Source of the DNA: Acuticoccus sp. I52.16.1
Lineage (GTDB): Bacteria > Pseudomonadota > Alphaproteobacteria > Rhizobiales > Amorphaceae
Direction: 5' to 3'
Length of the DNA: 64,000 bases
Assembly (NCBI RefSeq): GCF_022865125.1
Contig: NZ_CP094828.1
Span: 2,907,219 to 2,971,218, forward strand
Shown here: positions 1-9,188 of the stretch, in pieces
Numbering within the stretch: position 1 is the first letter of the stretch
Layout of the letters: the number at the start of each line of letters is the position of its first letter
Translations under genes and position numbers: made by a program
Notes under the pieces: generated by a model
The model's input: the letters and a program-made list of their open reading frames with translations, nothing else
Databases searched by the model: none
What the model was told of the DNA's origin: nothing

Positions 1-3
1 GGC

Positions 4-777
4 GTGACGCGGCTTTATGCCGGCCGGCGCTCGCCGGTGGTCACCGTCAAGCCGGACCTGCCGCAGCGTGAGGAGATCACCGTCGACATCGCGACCGGAC
101 CGGTGGTGGTGGAGCTGCGCCGCCAGACGCGCGCGCGGCGGATGACGCTGCGCGTTCCCCCCGGTGGCGCCGCGCCGATCGTGACCGTGCCGGTGCGCGC
201 GCCCATCGGCAGCGCCGAGCGGTTCGTGCGCGGACAGGCGAACTGGCTGGCCGCACGCCTCGCCGAGCGCAGCCCGGTGGTCCCGTTCGCGGCCGGCGCG
301 ACGATCCCGCTGCGCGGCGCCGATCACGAGATTCGCGGCACCGGCCGGGTCCGCGGCACGGTGAGCGTGGAGGAGACGGAGGCAGGGCGGCTGCTGTGGG
401 TGCCCGGCGCGCCCGAGCACGTCGGTCGCCGGCTGACCACCTGGCTGAAGGCCGAGGCGCGGGCCGACCTGGAGGCGGCGGTCGCGACCTATGCCGCCAA
501 GGTGGGCAAGGCGCCCTCGCAGCTGAAGGTCAAGGACACGCGTGCCCAGTGGGGCTCGTGCAGTCCGTCGGGCGTGCTGTCCTTCTCGTGGCGCCTGGTG
601 ATGGCGCCGCCCTTCGTCTTGCAATATGTGGCCGCGCACGAGGTCGCCCATCTCATCGAGCTCAACCATTCGGCCGCGTTCTGGAAGCTCAACGCCGAGC
701 TCGACCCCGACCACGAGGCCGCCCGCGCCTGGCTGAAGCGCAACGGCCGCATGCTCCACGCGATCGGCGCCGACTGA
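4..777 (+). CDS. YgjP-like zinc metallopeptidase (DUF45)
   Basis: Predicted cytoplasmic zinc-dependent hydrolase of the YgjP/SprT-like group; the physiological substrate is unknown for the family. The zinc site is visible as HEVAH at residues 212-216 with a third His at 222 (LNH), preceded by the family hallmark WGSCS at 183-187. The N-terminal 150 residues are the usual less conserved beta-rich part. The first usable start is a GTG at the very edge of the window, so a longer N-terminus outside the window cannot be excluded. The gene converges on ribF, 18 bases away. Family assignment is firm; function is not. Confidence 0.85.
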   Translation: MTRLYAGRRSPVVTVKPDLPQREEITVDIATGPVVVELRRQTRARRMTLRVPPGGAAPIVTVPVRAPIGSAERFVRGQANWLAARLAERSPVVPFAAGATIPLRGADHEIRGTGRVRGTVSVEETEAGRLLWVPGAPEHVGRRLTTWLKAEARADLEAAVATYAAKVGKAPSQLKVKDTRAQWGSCSPSGVLSFSWRLVMAPPFVLQYVAAHEVAHLIELNHSAAFWKLNAELDPDHEAARAWLKRNGRMLHAIGAD

Positions 778-795
778 GGCGCGTGCGGCGCCGCG

Positions 796-1764
796 TCAGA
801 AGTTCAGCGCGGCGTCGACGGCGGAGAACGGGGCGAGGCCCTCCAGGGCGTTGCGGGCGTCGTCGCTGTCGCGGTCCATCTGCGCCACCAGGGCGTCCAT
901 CCCGCTGAAGGCGATCTCCGGGCGCAGGTAGCGCTCGAAGGCGACGCGCAAGGGCCGCCCGTAGAGATCGCCCGAATAGTCGAACACGAAGCTCTCCAGC
1001 AGCGGGGCGCCGTTGTCGAACGTGGGGCGGCGGCCGAAGCTGGCGACGCCGCCGCGCCAGACGCCGTCGATCTCGAGCCGCACGGCGTAGATGCCATGGC
1101 GCAGCGCGTTGGCCGGCTCCAGCGCCTGGTTGGCGGTCGGGTAGCCCATCTCGCGCCCGCGCTTCTCGCCGTGCCGCACCTTGGCGACGACGGTGTAGCG
1201 CCGCCCCAGGAGATGCGCCGCCGCGGTGACGTCGCCGAGAGTGAGGTGCTCGCGGATGCGCGTGGAGGAGATGACGCCGCCGTCGCTGCAAGGCTCGATG
1301 ATGCGCGTGGCGAAGCCGTGCCGCGCGCCCTCGCGGATCAGAAGCGCCCCGTCGCCGCGCCGCTTGGCGCCGAATTTGAAGTCGTAGCCGACGACGACCT
1401 CACGCGCGCGCAGCCGCTCGACGAGGACCTCGGCGACGAAGTCCTCGGCCGAGTGGCGGGCGAGGTCGGCGTCGAACGGGACGACGACCATCCCGTCGAG
1501 GCCGAGAGCGGCCATGACGCGGGCCTTCTCCTGCGGCGGGGTGAGGCGGAAGATCGGCGCGTTGGAGAAGAACTCGCGCGGGTGGGGCTCGAACGTGAGG
1601 CCGACGGTGGGCCGGCCACCGGAGAGCGCGGCGGACAGCACCGCCTGGTGGCCGCGGTGCACCCCGTCGAAGTTGCCGATCGCCACGACGCCGTCGGCGA
1701 GGTGGGGCGGCAGGGCGTCCAGCGTGATGACGCCGCCCATCGGGGGATGGGCCGCCTTACTCAC
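796..1764 (-). CDS. ribF: Bifunctional riboflavin kinase / FAD synthetase
   Basis: Makes FMN from riboflavin and ATP, then FAD from FMN. The N-terminal adenylyltransferase domain (about residues 15-170) has GNFDGVHRGH with the nucleotide-binding HRGH, and SSTRIREHL further on. The C-terminal flavokinase domain (about 190-310) has the GYPTAN motif. The GTG at 1762-1764 is preferred because it overlaps the TGA of the upstream HAD gene (GTGA), which suggests translational coupling; an ATG at 1738-1740 would give a protein eight residues shorter. Length of 322 residues is normal for the family. Confidence 0.93.
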   Translation of the reverse strand: MSKAAHPPMGGVITLDALPPHLADGVVAIGNFDGVHRGHQAVLSAALSGGRPTVGLTFEPHPREFFSNAPIFRLTPPQEKARVMAALGLDGMVVVPFDADLARHSAEDFVAEVLVERLRAREVVVGYDFKFGAKRRGDGALLIREGARHGFATRIIEPCSDGGVISSTRIREHLTLGDVTAAAHLLGRRYTVVAKVRHGEKRGREMGYPTANQALEPANALRHGIYAVRLEIDGVWRGGVASFGRRPTFDNGAPLLESFVFDYSGDLYGRPLRVAFERYLRPEIAFSGMDALVAQMDRDSDDARNALEGLAPFSAVDAALNF

Positions 1765-2606
1765 CAGATGAGCCTCGGCGCGAAGTAACGCGCGTCGAGC
1801 CCGTCCTGGGCGAGGCGATCGGCGACCATGGCCGGGTCGGGCGTGCCGGTGCCGCCGACTTCCGCGGCGTGGATGCCGTCGGTGAGGAAGAGGCAGTCGT
1901 AGCCCTCGTTGGCGGCGCCGCGCACGTCGGTCGGCAATCCGTCGCCGATCACGAGGATGCGCGCCGCGTCCGGAGCATGCTCGGCGATGCGGGCGCGGGC
2001 GGCGTCGTAGGCGGGGCGGTAGGGCTTGCCGATCCACACCACGTCGCGTCCGGATTCCTCGACCAGTTTGGCCAGAGCGCCGGCACACCACACCAGCTCC
2101 TGGCCCCGCTCGACGACGATGTCCGGGTTGGCGCACAGGACAGGGGTGCCGCTGGAGGCGATCTCGGCCATCTCGTCCCGGTAGTCGTCCGGGGTCTCCA
2201 CGGTATCGTCGCGCAGGCCGGCGATGACGACGGCGTCCGCCTCGGCGACGTCCTCGACGAGGGTCATCTCGGGCGAATAGAGGCCGAGGTCGCGGTCCGG
2301 GCCGATGTGCTTGATCTTGCGGGCGGCCTTCTGCGCCAGCGTGCGGATCACGACGTCGCCGGACGACAGGATCCCGTCATAGGCGTCCTGCCCCGCGCCG
2401 AGCTGGGCGAGGTGGCGCCGCACCACGTCGGACGGCCGGGGCGCGTTGGTCATCAGGACCACCGTCCCCCCAGCGCGGAAGCGGGAGAGGGCGTCGCTGG
2501 CGGCCGGATGCGCCGACACGCCGTCGTGCAGGACGCCCCAGACGTCGCACAGGATGGCATCGTAGTCGTCCGCGATGGCGGACAGGCCGGGGAGCGCGTG
2601 GGGCAT
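1761..2606 (-). CDS. HAD-superfamily class IIA hydrolase (TIGR01459-like)
   Basis: Probable sugar-phosphate or nucleotide phosphatase of the NagD/PGP-like HAD-IIA subfamily. Seen in the sequence: the nucleophile motif CDVWGVLHDG near residue 17, the VLMTNAP motif II, a GKPYRPAYD motif with the conserved Lys, and the GDGLPTDVRGA metal-binding motif near the C-terminus. In alphaproteobacteria this family commonly sits directly upstream of ribF, as here, with a four-base GTGA overlap. FMN or a related phosphate is a tempting substrate, but that rests on gene order alone. The start is the ATG that gives the family's typical 281 residues; the region further upstream in this frame does not look coding. 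Confidence 0.85.
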   Translation of the reverse strand: MPHALPGLSAIADDYDAILCDVWGVLHDGVSAHPAASDALSRFRAGGTVVLMTNAPRPSDVVRRHLAQLGAGQDAYDGILSSGDVVIRTLAQKAARKIKHIGPDRDLGLYSPEMTLVEDVAEADAVVIAGLRDDTVETPDDYRDEMAEIASSGTPVLCANPDIVVERGQELVWCAGALAKLVEESGRDVVWIGKPYRPAYDAARARIAEHAPDAARILVIGDGLPTDVRGAANEGYDCLFLTDGIHAAEVGGTGTPDPAMVADRLAQDGLDARYFAPRLIW

Positions 2607-2775
2607 AAGATCTGGCGAAACGTGTGGACGGGGGGTGGACGGGAGGCGACCGCAACGTGTGCACCGCCCGCCTGCCCTAGCGCAATCGGGCCACTCATCA
2701 TAGACCCGGTGAGGCAGGCGAGGGTCGAGCATCACGCATGGCACGCCCGCGCCGCCTCTTCTGACGCATTCCGAC

Positions 2776-4665
2776 GTGCGAGGCTTTCCCTTCGTGAGCG
2801 ACGCGCCGATCATCACCGCAGCCTCGGTCCGCCGGCTCGACGAGCGGCTGATCGACAAGATCGCCGCGGGCGAGGTGGTGGAGCGGCCGGCGAGCGCGGT
2901 GAAGGAACTGGTGGAGAATGCGCTCGACGCGGGGGCGCGGGCGATCGACGTCACGGTCGAGGCCGGCGGAACCGCGCTGATCCGCGTCGCCGACGACGGG
3001 CACGGCATCCGCGTCGAGGAACTGCCGCTGGCGGTGCAGCGCCACTGCACCTCCAAGCTGGTGGATGCGGCGGGCCTCTCGGCGATCCTGACGATGGGCT
3101 TCCGCGGCGAGGCGCTCCCGTCGATCGGCGCCGTCGCCCGGCTCTCGGTGGTCAGTCGTCACCGGGACGGCGACGCGGCCGGGATCACCGTGGCGGGCGG
3201 GCGCGTCGGCGAGGTGGAGCCGGCGGCCCGTGCGGTGGGGACGACCGTGGAGGTGCGCGACCTCTTCTATGCGACGCCGGCGCGGCTGAAGTTCCTCAAG
3301 TCGGAGCGCGCCGAGGCGGGTGCGGTGTCGGATACGGTGAAGCGCCTCGCCCTCTCGGCGCCGCACGTGGCCTTCACGCTGACGCTGAACGGGCGGCGGC
3401 AGGAGTTCCCCGCCGGCACGCCGCGCCAGCGCGCCCGCGACGTGTTGGGCGCTGACTTCGCCGACGAGGCGATCGACCTCGACATCGAACGGCACGGGGT
3501 GCGGCTCGTCGGCCATCTCGGGCTGCCGACCTCGGGTCGCGCGTCGAGCCAATATACGTACGCGTTCGTCAACAACCGCGTGGTGCGCGACAAGCTGATC
3601 GCCCAGGCGATGCGCGCCGGCTACCAGGACGTGATGGCCCGCGACCGCCACCCGGTGGCGATCCTCTGGCTCACGATCGATCCCGCGGCGGTGGACGTCA
3701 ACGTGCATCCGGCCAAGGCCGACGTGCGCTTCCGCGACGCCAACGCGGTGCGCGGCCTCATCGTCACCGCCTTCCGCCGCGCGCTGGCCGAAGCGCCGCC
3801 CACGGCCTCGCACAGCGTCGCCACGGCGGCGCTGGCGGCGCTCTCGGCGCGCCGGCCGTCCTCCTCGCTGGTGGAGACAGACGATGCGCCCGCCCACGCG
3901 CCGCAGGGCTTCGCGGCGCCGGCGACGCCGTTCACCGCCCGCTCGTCGCCGTCCTACACCGCGCGGCCGTCCTTTCCGCCGCGGGGCCGTGCCTTCCACT
4001 CCGCGCCGCCCGCCCCCCGCACCGCGGCGCCGGCGCCCGGCGAGTGGGTGCCGGACGATCCGGCCGACGCGCCGGACGGTTCCGCGCACCCGCTGGGCGC
4101 GGCCGTCGCGCAGGTGCACGGCAACTACATCCTGGCCCAGTCCGCGCACGGGCTCGTCGTGGTGGACCAGCACGCCGCGCACGAGCGCATCGTCTACGAG
4201 GCGCTGAAGGCCTCGGCGGCGACGCGCGAGCCGGCCGCACAGGGGCTGCTGATCCCCGAGGTGGTGGAGCTGCCGGCCGAGGATGTCGACCGTCTGGCCG
4301 AGCACGCCGAGACCTTCGCCCGGCTCGGCCTCACCCTGGAGCCGTTCGGCGCCGGCGCGGTCGTCGTGCGGGAGACCCCGGCGGCGCTGGGCACGTTCGA
4401 CATCGCCAAGCTGGTGAAGACCCTGGCCGACGAGATCGCCGACTGGGGCGCCGCCGGGGCACTGGAAGCAAGGCTCGATCATGCGGCCGCCACGATGGCG
4501 TGCTACGGCTCGGTCCGCTCCGGTCGCGCGCTCAAGGTCGAGGAGATGAACGCGCTGCTGCGGCAGATCGAGACGACCCCCTCCGCGGGGCAGTGCAACC
4601 ACGGCCGGCCGACCTTCGTGTCGCTGTCGCTGGCCGAGATCGAAAAGCTGTTCGAACGGCGATGA
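2776..4665 (+). CDS. mutL: DNA mismatch repair protein MutL
   Basis: ATPase and nicking endonuclease of methyl-independent mismatch repair, linking MutS recognition to strand removal. The GHKL ATPase domain shows ELVENALDAGA (about 45-55), DDGHGI and GFRGEALPSI. A proline/serine-rich linker covers roughly residues 345-435. The C-terminal domain carries DQHAAHERIVYE near residue 464, which fits the endonuclease metal motif DQHA(X)2E(X)4E, and CNHGRPT near the end. Start is GTG at 2776, or GTG at 2794 six codons later; neither has a decisive ribosome site. The stop overlaps the ybgC start (ATGA). Confidence 0.95.
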   Translation: MRGFPFVSDAPIITAASVRRLDERLIDKIAAGEVVERPASAVKELVENALDAGARAIDVTVEAGGTALIRVADDGHGIRVEELPLAVQRHCTSKLVDAAGLSAILTMGFRGEALPSIGAVARLSVVSRHRDGDAAGITVAGGRVGEVEPAARAVGTTVEVRDLFYATPARLKFLKSERAEAGAVSDTVKRLALSAPHVAFTLTLNGRRQEFPAGTPRQRARDVLGADFADEAIDLDIERHGVRLVGHLGLPTSGRASSQYTYAFVNNRVVRDKLIAQAMRAGYQDVMARDRHPVAILWLTIDPAAVDVNVHPAKADVRFRDANAVRGLIVTAFRRALAEAPPTASHSVATAALAALSARRPSSSLVETDDAPAHAPQGFAAPATPFTARSSPSYTARPSFPPRGRAFHSAPPAPRTAAPAPGEWVPDDPADAPDGSAHPLGAAVAQVHGNYILAQSAHGLVVVDQHAAHERIVYEALKASAATREPAAQGLLIPEVVELPAEDVDRLAEHAETFARLGLTLEPFGAGAVVVRETPAALGTFDIAKLVKTLADEIADWGAAGALEARLDHAAATMACYGSVRSGRALKVEEMNALLRQIETTPSAGQCNHGRPTFVSLSLAEIEKLFERR

Positions 4666-5075
4666 CGATGTCCTTCGATACCGAGGTCCGCGTCTATTTC
4701 GAGGACACGGACTTTTCCGGCCGCGTCTATCACGGCGCCTTCATCCGCTTCCTGGAGCGGGGGCGCACCGAGTTGTTGCGCGCCTCCGGGCTCGACCATG
4801 CGGCGCTGGCCGCGCTGACCCCGCCGATCTACTTCACGCTGCGACGGATCGATGTCCAATTCCACGGCCCGGCGGTGATCGACGACCTGCTGCGGGTGAC
4901 GACGACGCCGATCGAGGCCGGCCGCGCCAACTTCCTGCTGCGACAGGAGATCTCGGTGGGGGAGCGGCGCATCGTCTCGGCGGTGGCCGACCTGTGTCTG
5001 ATCGACCCGCGGGGCCGGCCGCAGCGCCCGCCGGCCGACGTGCGCGCCGCGCTGTCCCCCGCGCCGCAAGGATAA
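4662..5075 (+). CDS. ybgC: Tol-Pal-associated acyl-CoA thioesterase
   Basis: Hotdog-fold thioesterase that is regularly the first gene of tol-pal operons; it hydrolyses short acyl-CoAs and is associated with the inner face of the envelope. The 4-hydroxybenzoyl-CoA thioesterase-like signature EDTDFSGRVYHGAFIRFLER lies at residues 15-34 with the catalytic Asp at its start. The ATG at 4662 overlaps the mutL TGA, so translation is probably coupled to mutL; a second in-frame ATG two codons later is possible. Length 137 residues is normal. Confidence 0.9.
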   Translation: MTMSFDTEVRVYFEDTDFSGRVYHGAFIRFLERGRTELLRASGLDHAALAALTPPIYFTLRRIDVQFHGPAVIDDLLRVTTTPIEAGRANFLLRQEISVGERRIVSAVADLCLIDPRGRPQRPPADVRAALSPAPQG

Positions 5076-5434
5076 CCCCTCCGGTCCCGGCCTTTCTGTC
5101 GCCGATTGGCGCGGGCAGCGCGCCCCGCGGCAGGCTCGCCTGGCCGATGCATGATGCCGGCGGCTGCGGATCCGGGGGCTTCGGCGGCGTCCGATCCGGC
5201 TCGGTGGCCCCGGTTTGTACCGCCGTTCACGTCCTGCTGAATTTCCTGCAAGTTGGCATGGCTCTAGCCACATCGAGAGCGACGCGTTAGAGGGACCGCG
5301 GTTCAATGCGGTCGGTATCGCTTGACTGTGACTTTGGCTCTTGGAGTTTTGAGTGTGACGCGCAGCCGGATGGCCCGACGGCCGTTTCCCCTCGCCGGCG
5401 CGACCACGGTCGCGGGCCGGAGGGATCGTGCCTG
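5076..5434. other. Gene-free stretch ybgC-tolQ
   Basis: About 360 bases without a credible gene separate ybgC from tolQ. A hexamer CTTGAC at 5321-5326 matches the alphaproteobacterial -35 consensus, but no convincing -10 lies 16-18 bases downstream. An internal promoter for tolQRAB is plausible given the length of the gap. Just before tolQ there is a purine-rich GGAGGGA that can serve as ribosome binding site. Confidence 0.4.
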
Positions 5435-6109
5435 ATGGGTGACGAATTCTCTTTGGTGTCGCTGTTTCTGCAGGCGCACATCGTCGTAAAGCTCGTGATG
5501 ATCGGTCTGATCCTCGCCTCGTGCTGGTGCTGGGCGATCATCTTCTACAAATCCGTGGCCTTCCGTCGCATCCGCGGCCGGATCGTCGCCTTCGAGGACG
5601 ACTTCTGGTCCGGCCAGTCGCTGGAGGAGCTGTACCAGAAGCGCGAGGACGACGAGCCGGACGGGGTCGCGGCGGTTTTCGTCGCCGCCATGCGCGAGTG
5701 GAAGAAGAGCCACGAGGGCAACCGCCCCGCGCTCGCCTCGCTCGCCGACCGGATCGACCGCGTGATGTCGATGACCCTGGCGCGCGAGGGCGAGCAGATG
5801 GAGCGCGGGCTGATGGTGCTCGCCTCGGTCGGCTCCGCGGCGCCCTTCATCGGCCTCTTCGGCACCGTCTGGGGCATCATGAGCTCGTTCCAGGCGATCG
5901 CGGCGTCCGAATCGACGAACCTCGCGGTCGTCGCGCCCGGTATCGCCGAGGCGCTGCTGGCGACCGCGCTCGGTCTTCTCGCCGCCATTCCGGCGACCAT
6001 CTTCTACAACAAGCTCGCGACCGACGTGGGTCGCATCTCCTCTCAGATGGAGGGGTTCGCCGACGAGTTCCTGGCGATCCTCTCGCGGGAGATCGATGAG
6101 CGGCGTTAG
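5435..6109 (+). CDS. tolQ: Tol-Pal system proton channel subunit TolQ
   Basis: Inner-membrane subunit that, with TolR, uses the proton gradient to energise TolA during envelope constriction. Three membrane segments are visible: about 15-40, about 125-155 (with GLFGTVWGIM) and about 165-190 (ATALGLLAAIPA), matching the MotA/TolQ/ExbB fold. The ATG at 5435 is chosen because it follows a purine-rich GGAGGG and yields 224 residues; a longer reading to 5306 would add 43 residues of no recognisable character. tolR follows 12 bases later with a strong ribosome site. Confidence 0.95.
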   Translation: MGDEFSLVSLFLQAHIVVKLVMIGLILASCWCWAIIFYKSVAFRRIRGRIVAFEDDFWSGQSLEELYQKREDDEPDGVAAVFVAAMREWKKSHEGNRPALASLADRIDRVMSMTLAREGEQMERGLMVLASVGSAAPFIGLFGTVWGIMSSFQAIAASESTNLAVVAPGIAEALLATALGLLAAIPATIFYNKLATDVGRISSQMEGFADEFLAILSREIDERR

Positions 6110-6121
6110 GAGGCTTTTCGT

Positions 6122-6568
6122 ATGGGGATGAGTAGCCCCACGGGTGGCCGTCGTGCCGGTCGCGGCCGGCGCCGCGCCCGCTTCCAGCCGATGGCCGAGA
6201 TCAACGTCACCCCGTTCGTGGACGTGATGCTCGTGCTGTTGATCATCTTCATGGTCTCGGCGCCGCTTCTCACAGTGGGCGTGCCGATCGACCTACCGGA
6301 GAGTCAGGCCAATCCGATCGAGGGCCGCACGGACCCGATCAATATCTCCATCACCCCCGACGGCGCGATCTACGTCAACGAGGCGGAAGTGGCGATCACC
6401 CAGCTCGTCGACCGGCTGAGCCAGGAAACCGCGGGCAACTTCGAGGAGCGCATCCAGGTGCGTGGCGACGCGGCCGCGAACTATGGCATCATCATGCGCG
6501 TGATGGGTCGTCTCAACCGCGCCGGCTACAATCGTCTCGCCCTCGTCACGACCGAGGAGCCGCGCTGA
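6122..6568 (+). CDS. tolR: Tol-Pal system protein TolR
   Basis: Single-pass inner-membrane partner of TolQ. The transmembrane helix lies at about residues 29-50 and starts with TPFVDVMLVLLIIF, whose Asp corresponds to the proton-path Asp of TolR/ExbD. The periplasmic domain follows to residue 148. The start is fixed by AGGAGG at 6108-6113, overlapping the tolQ stop. The stop is one base before the tolA ATG, so the three genes are a tight operon. Confidence 0.95.
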   Translation: MGMSSPTGGRRAGRGRRRARFQPMAEINVTPFVDVMLVLLIIFMVSAPLLTVGVPIDLPESQANPIEGRTDPINISITPDGAIYVNEAEVAITQLVDRLSQETAGNFEERIQVRGDAAANYGIIMRVMGRLNRAGYNRLALVTTEEPR

Positions 6569-6569
6569 C

Positions 6570-7619
6570 ATGCGCGCCGCCTTCATCGCCTCGGGCATCT
6601 TGCACCTGCTGATCCTCGCCGCGGCGATCATCACGCTGCCGTCGAGCCAGGGGTTCACGCCCCCGCCGGTCGCGGCGCTGCCGATCGAGATCATCACGAT
6701 CGACGAGAAGACCGACATCACCGAAGGCAACCCCGAGGAGCAGGTCGTCGCCATGGCGCCCGCGCCCGAGACGGTGGAGAGCGAGACCGAGGCGGAGCCC
6801 GAGGCGATGCCCGGCGCCACCGACACCGAGGCGGAGACGATCGCCACCAACGATGACGCGATCGATTCGCAGGCCGAATCCTCCGCGCCCGACGAGGCCG
6901 GCGAGCCCGAGCCGCAGCCGGACGAGGCCGAGCCGGTCGACGAGGTGACGCAGGAGGCCGTGCCCGAGGTGACGCCGGAGCCGGACCCGGTCGAGACGCC
7001 GCCCGAGACCGCTGCGGCACCCGAGCCGGAGCCCGAGCCCGCCGAGCCGGAGCCGACCGAAACCGCCGCGGCCGCGCCCGAGCCGCAGCCGGAGGTCGTC
7101 GAGGCTCCCGCGCCGGCGCCCGTGCCGGAGACGGTGGTGCCGCGCTCGCGCCCGCAGCCGCCGCGCCGCACCCGCACGGCGCGCCAGGAGACGCCGCCGG
7201 AGGACACCTTCAACGCCGACCGGATCTCCTCGCTGATCAACCGCACCGCGCCGTCCGGCGGCGGCAGCGGGCGCGCGCAGGCGAGCGCCGGCACCAACGT
7301 CGGGCGCGCCGACGCGCCGCAGACCGCGACCTTTACCGACGCGCTGATGCACCGGCTGCGCGAGTGCTGGCTCCGTCCCGCCGCCGTCGGCCAGGAGGAG
7401 GAACTCGCCATCGTGGTGCAGTTCAACCTGACGCCCGACGGCAAGCTGGAACGGATCGTCGACGTTCGCGCCCGCGGCATCGGCCCGATCTTCGACGTCG
7501 CGGCCGAGGCCGCGCGCCGCGCGGTTCTGAAATGCGCGCCGTACGACTGGCTGCCCGCGGACCAGTACGACCTCTGGCGCGAGCTGCAGGTCACGTTCGA
7601 CCCGCGCGAATTCGGATGA
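6570..7619 (+). CDS. tolA: Tol-Pal system energy-transducing protein TolA
   Basis: Bridges the TolQR motor in the inner membrane to TolB/Pal at the outer membrane. An N-terminal signal anchor covers about residues 5-24. The middle part, about residues 45-205, is very rich in Glu and Pro, unlike the Ala/Lys helical domain II of enterobacterial TolA. The C-terminal TolA/TonB-like domain lies at about 240-349, with conserved Cys residues. Identification leans on position between tolR and tolB plus the anchor and C-terminal domain. Confidence 0.9.
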   Translation: MRAAFIASGILHLLILAAAIITLPSSQGFTPPPVAALPIEIITIDEKTDITEGNPEEQVVAMAPAPETVESETEAEPEAMPGATDTEAETIATNDDAIDSQAESSAPDEAGEPEPQPDEAEPVDEVTQEAVPEVTPEPDPVETPPETAAAPEPEPEPAEPEPTETAAAAPEPQPEVVEAPAPAPVPETVVPRSRPQPPRRTRTARQETPPEDTFNADRISSLINRTAPSGGGSGRAQASAGTNVGRADAPQTATFTDALMHRLRECWLRPAAVGQEEELAIVVQFNLTPDGKLERIVDVRARGIGPIFDVAAEAARRAVLKCAPYDWLPADQYDLWRELQVTFDPREFG

Positions 7620-7731
7620 CCCCCGCGGGCCACGGTGGAGAGATCCGCCGCGGCGCGGGACGAGATTATCGTCGACCGACCCACCCGGGCTGGCGAGGGA
7701 TCGCCCGCTGGCCTAGGAAGGACTTATTCCA

Positions 7732-9051
7732 ATGAAGGGTGTGCTCATGCTCTCGCGCATCAGACTGTTCCTGGCTGCACTGGCGACGATGGCCGCTTTA
7801 TCGTCACCGGCGAGCGCGCTCGTCTCGATCGAGGTGACCGGCGGCGACGTGCGTCCGCTGCCGATCGCCGTCCCCTACTTCGCCAGCGCCGATCCGACGA
7901 TGGGCCAGCAGATCGCCGACGTCGTGATGAACGATCTCGTCAGCTCCGGTCTCTTCGCCGGGATCGATCGCACCCAATATTCCCCGCCCACGCTGGGGGT
8001 CGAGGTGGTGCCGGCGTTCGCCAACTGGCGCGCCATCGGTGCCGAGGCGCTGGTCAGCGGCACCGTGATCCCCGAGGGAGGGCAGCTGCGCGTCGAGTTC
8101 CGCCTGTGGGACCCCCTGCAGGAGCAGCAGGTCGTCGGCCAGCAGTTCACCACGACGCCCGACAACTGGCGCCGCGTCGCCCACATCGTCGCCGACGCGA
8201 TCTACGAGCGGCTGACCGGCGAAAGCGGCTACTTCGACACCCGCATCGTCTTCGTCGCCGAATCCGGGCCCAAGAACGCGCGCGTGAAGCGCCTCGCGAT
8301 CATGGACCAGGACGGCTACAACCTGACCTACCTGACCGACGGCAGCACGCTGGTGCTGACCCCGCGCTTCAGCCCCGCCGGCCAATACGTCACCTACATG
8401 AGCTACGAGGGCGCGCAGCCGCAGGTCTTCCTGCTCGACGTCGAGACGGGGCGGCGGCAGCTCCTGTCGAAGGCGGCGAGCATGAGCTTCGCGCCGCGCT
8501 TCTCGCCGGACGGGTCGACGGTGGTGATGAGCATCCAGGAGGGCGGCAACTCCAACATCTTCGCGATGAGCCTGCAAGGCGGGCAGCCGCGCCGCCTGAC
8601 CAACACCCCGGCGATCGACACCGCTCCGTCCTACTCTCCGGATGGCCGGCAGATCGTCTTCGAGAGCGACCGCGGCGGCAGCCAGCAGCTGTACGTCATG
8701 AATGCCGACGGGTCGGGCCAGCAGCGGATCTCCTACGGTGACGGTCGCTATTCCACGCCGGTCTGGTCGCCGAAGGGAGATCTCATCGCCTTCACCAAGC
8801 AGGCGCAGGGGCGCTTCGCGATCGGCGTCATGAACCCCGACGGCTCCGGCGAGCGCATCCTCACCTCCGGCTTCCACAACGAGGGACCGACCTGGGCGCC
8901 CAACGGCCGCGTCATCGCCTTTTTCCGCGATGCGGGCGGGCCGCAGGGCGGGCCGGGGATCTGGACGGTCAACGTCACCGGCCGCAACGAGCGGCAGCTG
9001 CGGCTGAACACGATGGCCTCGGACCCGGCCTGGTCGCCGCTGCGGCGCTAG
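7732..9051 (+). CDS. tolB: Tol-Pal system periplasmic propeller TolB
   Basis: Periplasmic protein that binds Pal and TolA. The first 30 residues form a Sec signal peptide ending near SASA-L. An N-terminal alpha/beta domain covers about 32-165, followed by a six-bladed propeller of PD40 repeats recognisable by FSPDG, YSPDG and WSPKG motifs between about 190 and 430. The ATG at 7732 follows GGAAGG. The 112-base gap after tolA contains no gene. pal, usually the next gene, is absent here. Confidence 0.95.
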   Translation: MKGVLMLSRIRLFLAALATMAALSSPASALVSIEVTGGDVRPLPIAVPYFASADPTMGQQIADVVMNDLVSSGLFAGIDRTQYSPPTLGVEVVPAFANWRAIGAEALVSGTVIPEGGQLRVEFRLWDPLQEQQVVGQQFTTTPDNWRRVAHIVADAIYERLTGESGYFDTRIVFVAESGPKNARVKRLAIMDQDGYNLTYLTDGSTLVLTPRFSPAGQYVTYMSYEGAQPQVFLLDVETGRRQLLSKAASMSFAPRFSPDGSTVVMSIQEGGNSNIFAMSLQGGQPRRLTNTPAIDTAPSYSPDGRQIVFESDRGGSQQLYVMNADGSGQQRISYGDGRYSTPVWSPKGDLIAFTKQAQGRFAIGVMNPDGSGERILTSGFHNEGPTWAPNGRVIAFFRDAGGPQGGPGIWTVNVTGRNERQLRLNTMASDPAWSPLRR

Positions 9052-9059
9052 CGAGCGCC

Positions 9060-9080
9060 GCCCGGTCGGCCGCGCCGGGC
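9060..9080 (+). terminator. Possible terminator after tolB
   Basis: GCCCGG at 9060-9065 can pair with CCGGGC at 9075-9080 around a nine-base loop, nine bases after the tolB stop. There is no run of T afterwards, so it is at most a weak intrinsic terminator or an mRNA-stabilising hairpin. It sits where the tol transcript should end, before the convergent surf1 gene. Confidence 0.3.
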
Positions 9081-9188
9081 CGCTTCGACGATGCAGGAAT
9101 GACGGGCCGCCGCGTCGATCCTCGACGGCGGCCGTTCGCACCGGCCGGGCCGTGAGCCGTGACCAGCGGCCGCGGGTGCGACCGCGGG

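Noticed and set aside
2698-4602. Long minus-strand open frame opposite mutL
   Set aside because: Composition is Arg/Asp/His-rich shadow sequence and mutL on the other strand is unmistakable.
5321-5349. CTTGAC as tolQ promoter
   Set aside because: No acceptable -10 hexamer at 16-18 bases; kept only as a remark in the gap entry.
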